DNA of 9,026 bases, taken from JAPWJZ01 sp038247245. Its GTDB lineage: Bacteria; Pseudomonadota; Alphaproteobacteria; Micavibrionales; UBA2020. Under the pieces are notes generated by a model that worked only from the letters and a program-made list of their open reading frames with translations, did not search any database and had not been told where the DNA came from. Positions 6,064 to 9,026 of the stretch are shown here, in pieces. Position 1 is the stretch's first letter; the number at the start of each line of letters is the position of its first letter. Where the stretch lies: NCBI GenBank assembly GCA_038247245.1, contig JBBRVE010000105.1, positions 1 through 9,026 on the forward strand. The letters run 5' to 3'. Both the position numbers and the translations under genes were made by a program.

Positions 6064-7206
6064 GGCGAAAGCGCGGGCGACGTTGCCGCGTCGAAGCCCA
6101 AGGCCGAAGCCGCCGCAAAGCCGAAGGAAGAGGCGGCTGCGCCAGCGCCGTCGTGCAATCCGCAATCCGCGCCGCAACCGGCGGCCGCTGCCCCCGCGCC
6201 TGAAAAGGAATGGACAGGCGCGACTGTTTCCGTGACGGTGCGTGAAGCATTGCGCGATGCGATGGCCGAAGAAATGCGCCGCGACGGCGAAGTCTTCGTC
6301 ATGGGAGAGGAAGTTGCCGAATATCAGGGCGCGTATAAAGTGACGCAAGGCCTGCTGCAGGAATTTGGCGACAAGCGCATCATCGACACCCCGATCACCG
6401 AATACGGCTTTGCCGGTATCGCGACGGGCGCGGCGTTTGCAGGCCTGAAGCCCATCGTGGAATTCATGACATGGAACTTCGCGATGCAGGCGATTGACCA
6501 TGTGATCAACTCGGCCGCGAAAACGCTTTATATGGCTGGCGGCCAGCTGGGTTGCCCCATCGTGTTCCGCGGGCCGAACGGCGCGGCGTCGCGCGTGGGC
6601 GCGCAGCACTCGCAATGCTATGCCAGCTGGTATGCGCATTGCCCGGGCCTGATCGTGATGGCGCCGTGGTCGGCGGCGGATGCGAAGGGCCTGCTGAAAG
6701 CGGCCATCCGCAACCCGAACCCCGTCGTGTTCCTTGAAAACGAAATGATGTACGGGCAGACATTCGACATTCCCGCCGACCCCGATTTCATCCTGCCCAT
6801 CGGCAAAGCGAAGGTCGAGCGCGAAGGCACGGACGTCACCATCACCGCCTTCAGCCGCATGGTCGGCGTGGCGTTGCAGGCGGCGGACAAGCTGGCGGAA
6901 ATCGGCATCAGCGCGGAGGTCATCAACCTGCGCACGCTGCGTCCGCTCGACACCGAAACGATCATCAATTCGGTCAAGAAAACCAACCGTCTCGTGTCGG
7001 TCGAGGAAGGCTGGCATTATTCGGGCATCGGGTCGGAAATGGCAGCGATCATGATGGAAAAATGCTTCGATGACCTCGATGCGCCCGTCGTGCGCGTGTA
7101 TGGCGCGGATGTTCCGATGCCGTATGCCGCGAACCTTGAAAAGCTTGCGCTCCCGCAGGCGAATGACATCATCGAAGCCGCGAAAAAGGTGGCCTATGCC
7201 GCATAA
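5824..7206 (+). CDS. pdhB: Pyruvate dehydrogenase E1 component, beta subunit with N-terminal lipoyl domain, 460 aa
   Basis: The beta half of the E1 heterotetramer. Residues 1-80 are a complete lipoyl domain with the modified lysine at K43 in ETDKATMEVEA, so this subunit can carry an acetyl group itself. Residues about 85-130 are an Ala/Pro/Lys-rich flexible linker, with one Cys in PSCNPQ. From about 135 the E1 beta catalytic domain follows: GEEVAEYQGAYKVTQGL contains the Glu that activates ThDP, then DTPITEYGFAGIATGAAFAG and the FMTWNFAMQAIDHVINSAAK segment. The C-terminal transketolase-like domain ends the protein. E1 beta without the lipoyl domain is about 325-330 residues, so the extra 130 are the fused domain and linker, a known alphaproteobacterial form. 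GGAG at 5813-5816 precedes the ATG. The last 11 bases overlap pdhC. The lipoyl segment is nearly the same as that of pdhC, even at DNA level. Confidence 0.97.
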   Translation: MPIQILMPALSPTMTEGKLAKWVKKEGDAVKPGQVIAEIETDKATMEVEAVDEGILGKILVEAGTDGVAVNTPIAVLLEEGESAGDVAASKPKAEAAAKPKEEAAAPAPSCNPQSAPQPAAAAPAPEKEWTGATVSVTVREALRDAMAEEMRRDGEVFVMGEEVAEYQGAYKVTQGLLQEFGDKRIIDTPITEYGFAGIATGAAFAGLKPIVEFMTWNFAMQAIDHVINSAAKTLYMAGGQLGCPIVFRGPNGAASRVGAQHSQCYASWYAHCPGLIVMAPWSAADAKGLLKAAIRNPNPVVFLENEMMYGQTFDIPADPDFILPIGKAKVEREGTDVTITAFSRMVGVALQAADKLAEIGISAEVINLRTLRPLDTETIINSVKKTNRLVSVEEGWHYSGIGSEMAAIMMEKCFDDLDAPVVRVYGADVPMPYAANLEKLALPQANDIIEAAKKVAYAA

Positions 7207-7435
7207 CATCCTGATGCCCGCGCTGTCGCCCACCATGACCGAGGGCAAGCTCTCGAAATGGGTGAAAAAAGAAGGCGACAAGGTGAAGGCCGGACAGGTC
7301 CTCGCCGAAATCGAAACCGACAAGGCGACGATGGAGGTCGAGGCGGTCGATGAAGGCACGCTCGCCAAAATCCTCGTACCCGCCGGCACCGATGGCGTGA
7401 AGGTCAACACCCTGATCGCAATCTTGCTGGAAGAC
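7196..7435 (+). repeat. Lipoyl-domain coding repeat, copy 2 (in pdhC)
   Basis: This is the partner of the copy at 5824-6063, in the same orientation. Differences are mostly at third codon positions, with a few amino-acid changes near the N-terminus and in the VKKEGDxVKxGQV stretch. Confidence 0.8.
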
Positions 7436-8470
7436 GGCGAAGATGCGGCTGCGCTGAAAAACGTCAGCAATGATGTGAGGGCACCCGCCGCCGCGCCGAA
7501 GGCCGAAGCTGCGCCTGCCGCTGCGAAAGCCGCACCCGCGCCGCAGCCTGTTGCGCATCAGAACAGCGGCAAGCGCATTTACGCCAGCCCGCTCGCCAAA
7601 CGCCTCGCCAAAGAAAAGGGCATCGACCTTTCGACGCTGAAAGGTTCCGGCCCTCATGGCCGTATCGTGAAATCCGACCTTGCAGGCGGGAAGGGCGGTC
7701 AAGCCGCTCCCGTTGCCGCCGGCGCACCCAAGGCTGTCGCACATGCTGCCGGCCCAGATGCCAAGGCGCTGGCCGATGCTTACGGCATTCCGTACAAGCT
7801 GATCCCCAACAACGGCATCCGCAAGGTTGTCGCGCGCCGCCTGCTGGAATCGAAACAGACCGTGCCGCATTTCTACCTGTCGGTCGATTGCGAACTCGAT
7901 GCGCTGCTGGCCGTGCGCAAGCAGTTGAACGATGCGGGCCAGAACTATAAAATCTCCGTCAACGATTTCGTCATCAAGGCAACGGGCGTGGCGCTCGCGC
8001 AATACCCCGCCGCCAACGTGTCCTGGACGGACGAAGCCGTCGTGCAGTATGAACGCGCCGATGTGTCGGTTGCGGTCGCAACGCCGAACGGCCTCATCAC
8101 CCCCATCATCAAGGACGCCGCCAACAAGAGCCTGAAAGATATCTCGAACGAGATGAAGGAACTGGCAGGCAAGGCGAAAGAAGGCAAGCTGAAACCTGCC
8201 GAATTCCAGGGCGGCACAATCTCCGTCTCCAACCTCGGCATGTTCGGCATCAGCAATTTCGCCGCCATCGTCAACCCGCCGCAGGGCGCAATCCTTGCGA
8301 TTGGTGCGGGCGAACAACGCGCGGTGGTGAAGGACGGGCAGGTGAAGGTCGCAACAGTCATGACCGTCACCATGTCGACCGACCACCGCTGCATCGACGG
8401 CGCGATCGGCGCTGAATACCTGCAGGTGTTCAAGAAGCTGCTCGAAAACCCGATGAGCCTGATCTTGTGA
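7196..8470 (+). CDS. pdhC: Pyruvate dehydrogenase E2, dihydrolipoyl acetyltransferase, 424 aa
   Basis: The core of the complex: it takes the acetyl group from E1 on its lipoyl arm and passes it to CoA. Domains in order: one lipoyl domain (1-80, K43 in ETDKATMEVEA); an Ala/Pro linker (about 95-120); a peripheral-subunit-binding domain (about 127-162, KRIYASPLAKRLAKEKG to GPHGRIVKSDL) that docks E1/E3; a second Ala-rich linker; and the acetyltransferase domain (about 197-424) with the catalytic motif DHRCIDG (H397, D401). The ATG at 7196 overlaps the pdhB end by 11 bases and is preceded by AAGG six bases upstream; the frame stays open upstream, but those codons lie inside pdhB and do not resemble E2. 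A single lipoyl domain is usual for this group. It shares GTGA (8467-8470) with the next gene. Confidence 0.97.
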   Translation: MPHNILMPALSPTMTEGKLSKWVKKEGDKVKAGQVLAEIETDKATMEVEAVDEGTLAKILVPAGTDGVKVNTLIAILLEDGEDAAALKNVSNDVRAPAAAPKAEAAPAAAKAAPAPQPVAHQNSGKRIYASPLAKRLAKEKGIDLSTLKGSGPHGRIVKSDLAGGKGGQAAPVAAGAPKAVAHAAGPDAKALADAYGIPYKLIPNNGIRKVVARRLLESKQTVPHFYLSVDCELDALLAVRKQLNDAGQNYKISVNDFVIKATGVALAQYPAANVSWTDEAVVQYERADVSVAVATPNGLITPIIKDAANKSLKDISNEMKELAGKAKEGKLKPAEFQGGTISVSNLGMFGISNFAAIVNPPQGAILAIGAGEQRAVVKDGQVKVATVMTVTMSTDHRCIDGAIGAEYLQVFKKLLENPMSLIL

Positions 8471-8862
8471 GCAATACGGTCACGCCATTCCTGATGTTCG
8501 AGGGCAGGGCGGAAGAGGCGATGAATTTCTACATCAGCCTTTTCGCCGATGGCCGCATCGACGACATCAAGCGTTACGGCGCGAACGGCCCTGCGAAAGC
8601 GGGCGCGATCATGTCGGCGCGCTTCACCATCGGCGGACAGACCTTTATCGTCAGCGACAGCACCATCAGGCACGAATTCACCTTTACGCCGTCGATTTCC
8701 ATCTTCGTCGAATGCGCGGACGAGGCGGAACTGGCCGACCGCGCCGTGACGCTGGCAGATGGCGGCCAGATCTATATGCCAATGGACAATTACGGTTTCA
8801 GCCGAAAATTTGCCTGGGTGGGCGACCGCTTCGGCGTCTCGTGGCAATTGAACCTTCAGTAG
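8467..8862 (+). CDS. VOC superfamily, PhnB-like (3-demethylubiquinone methyltransferase-like fold) protein, 131 aa
   Basis: A small cytosolic protein of the glyoxalase/bleomycin-resistance (VOC) fold, PhnB-like branch. Seen: the opening TPFLMFEGRAEEAMNFYISL (residues 6-25), typical of this branch; the strand segment AIMSARFTIGGQTFIVSDS; SISIFVECADEAELADRAVTLADGG in the second half; and the ending FAWVGDRFGVSWQLNL, matching the usual KFGVSWQ close. The family name refers to a ubiquinone methyltransferase, but most members have no proven activity and I would not assign one. The start is GTG at 8467, overlapping the pdhC stop as GTGA, which implies translational coupling; the reading frame begins right at the family N-terminus. 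The stop TAG is at 8860-8862, 11 bases before lpd. Its position inside the pdh operon is the odd point. Confidence 0.85.
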   Translation: MSNTVTPFLMFEGRAEEAMNFYISLFADGRIDDIKRYGANGPAKAGAIMSARFTIGGQTFIVSDSTIRHEFTFTPSISIFVECADEAELADRAVTLADGGQIYMPMDNYGFSRKFAWVGDRFGVSWQLNLQ

Positions 8863-8873
8863 GAGTTTTCAAT

Positions 8874-9026
8874 ATGAGCGAACAGCAATTCGACATCGTC
8901 GTCGTCGGCGCAGGCCCGGGCGGTTATGTGGCCGCCATCCGCGCGGCGCAGCTGGGTTTCAAGACCGCGATTGTGGAACGTGAAAACCTCGGCGGCATCT
9001 GCCTGAACTGGGGCTGCATCCCGACC
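8874..9026 (+). CDS. lpdA: Dihydrolipoamide dehydrogenase (E3), N-terminal 51 residues, runs off the window
   Basis: The FAD-dependent E3 reoxidises the dihydrolipoyl group of E2 and passes electrons to NAD+. Seen: the FAD-binding Rossmann start FDIVVVGAGPGGYVAAIRAA with GxGxxG at residues 12-17, then ENLGGICLNWGCIPT with the redox-active pair C43/C48 (CxxxxC). The ATG at 8874 has AGGAG at 8861-8865, eight bases upstream. The 3' part lies outside the window. Being last in pdhA-pdhB-pdhC-VOC-lpd, it is probably the E3 for this complex, perhaps shared with the 2-oxoglutarate dehydrogenase complex. Confidence 0.95.
   Translation, partial: MSEQQFDIVVVGAGPGGYVAAIRAAQLGFKTAIVERENLGGICLNWGCIPT

Noticed and set aside
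4756..7470. A 904-codon open frame antisense to pdhA and pdhB
   Set aside because: It mirrors GC-rich coding DNA; the translation is His/Arg/Phe-rich with no recognisable domain, while the plus strand encodes clear E1 subunits with all motifs.
7169..8386. A 405-codon open frame antisense to pdhC
   Set aside because: Same shadow effect; it contains the mirrored lipoyl segment seen also in the antisense frame of pdhB, which shows it follows the plus-strand code.

Overview
The window looks like a piece of an alphaproteobacterial chromosome. The strongest sign is the gene order: a two-subunit pyruvate dehydrogenase E1 (alpha, then a beta subunit carrying its own N-terminal lipoyl domain), then E2, then the start of dihydrolipoamide dehydrogenase. 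A lipoyl domain fused to E1 beta is a typical alphaproteobacterial arrangement. Most genes are GC-rich with GC-rich third positions. I cannot assign a genus. No integrase, transposase, CRISPR array or rRNA is visible.

Layout. 1-993 (+) is the 3' part of a long-chain polyprenyl diphosphate synthase (ubiquinone side chain). A small uncharacterised gene (965-1249, -) converges on it and overlaps its tail; it has its own good promoter at 1285-1313. A complete tRNA-Pro(CGG) with encoded CCA lies at 1394-1470 (+). A DUF202 membrane protein follows at 1628-1999 (+). A three-copy 15-base tandem repeat (2020-2063) fills the gap before the convergent minus-strand pair.

The minus-strand pair (2085-4647) is the least ordinary part. 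A secreted protein of about 564 residues has a signal peptide, a short coiled coil, a large region I do not recognise and a C-terminal PDZ domain. It is followed one base later by a PP2C/PPM-type protein phosphatase. The PDZ gene is strikingly AT-rich compared with everything around it, while the phosphatase has host-like composition. The pair looks like a small operon, transcribed divergently from the pdh operon across a 147-bp gap. That gap holds nested direct repeats and a perfect TATAAT box.

4795-9026 (+) is the pyruvate dehydrogenase operon: pdhA, pdhB, pdhC, a VOC/PhnB-like small protein, then the first 51 codons of lpd. Gaps are short or negative (pdhB/pdhC overlap 11 bases; pdhC/VOC share GTGA), which implies translational coupling. 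Together E1, E2 and E3 convert pyruvate, CoA and NAD+ to acetyl-CoA, CO2 and NADH. The role of the VOC protein in this operon is unknown.

I chose internal starts over the longest open frames in three places, using Shine-Dalgarno position or tight gene spacing: pdhA GTG 4795, PDZ gene ATG 4647, phosphatase ATG 2951. I found no convincing rho-independent terminator anywhere in the window.
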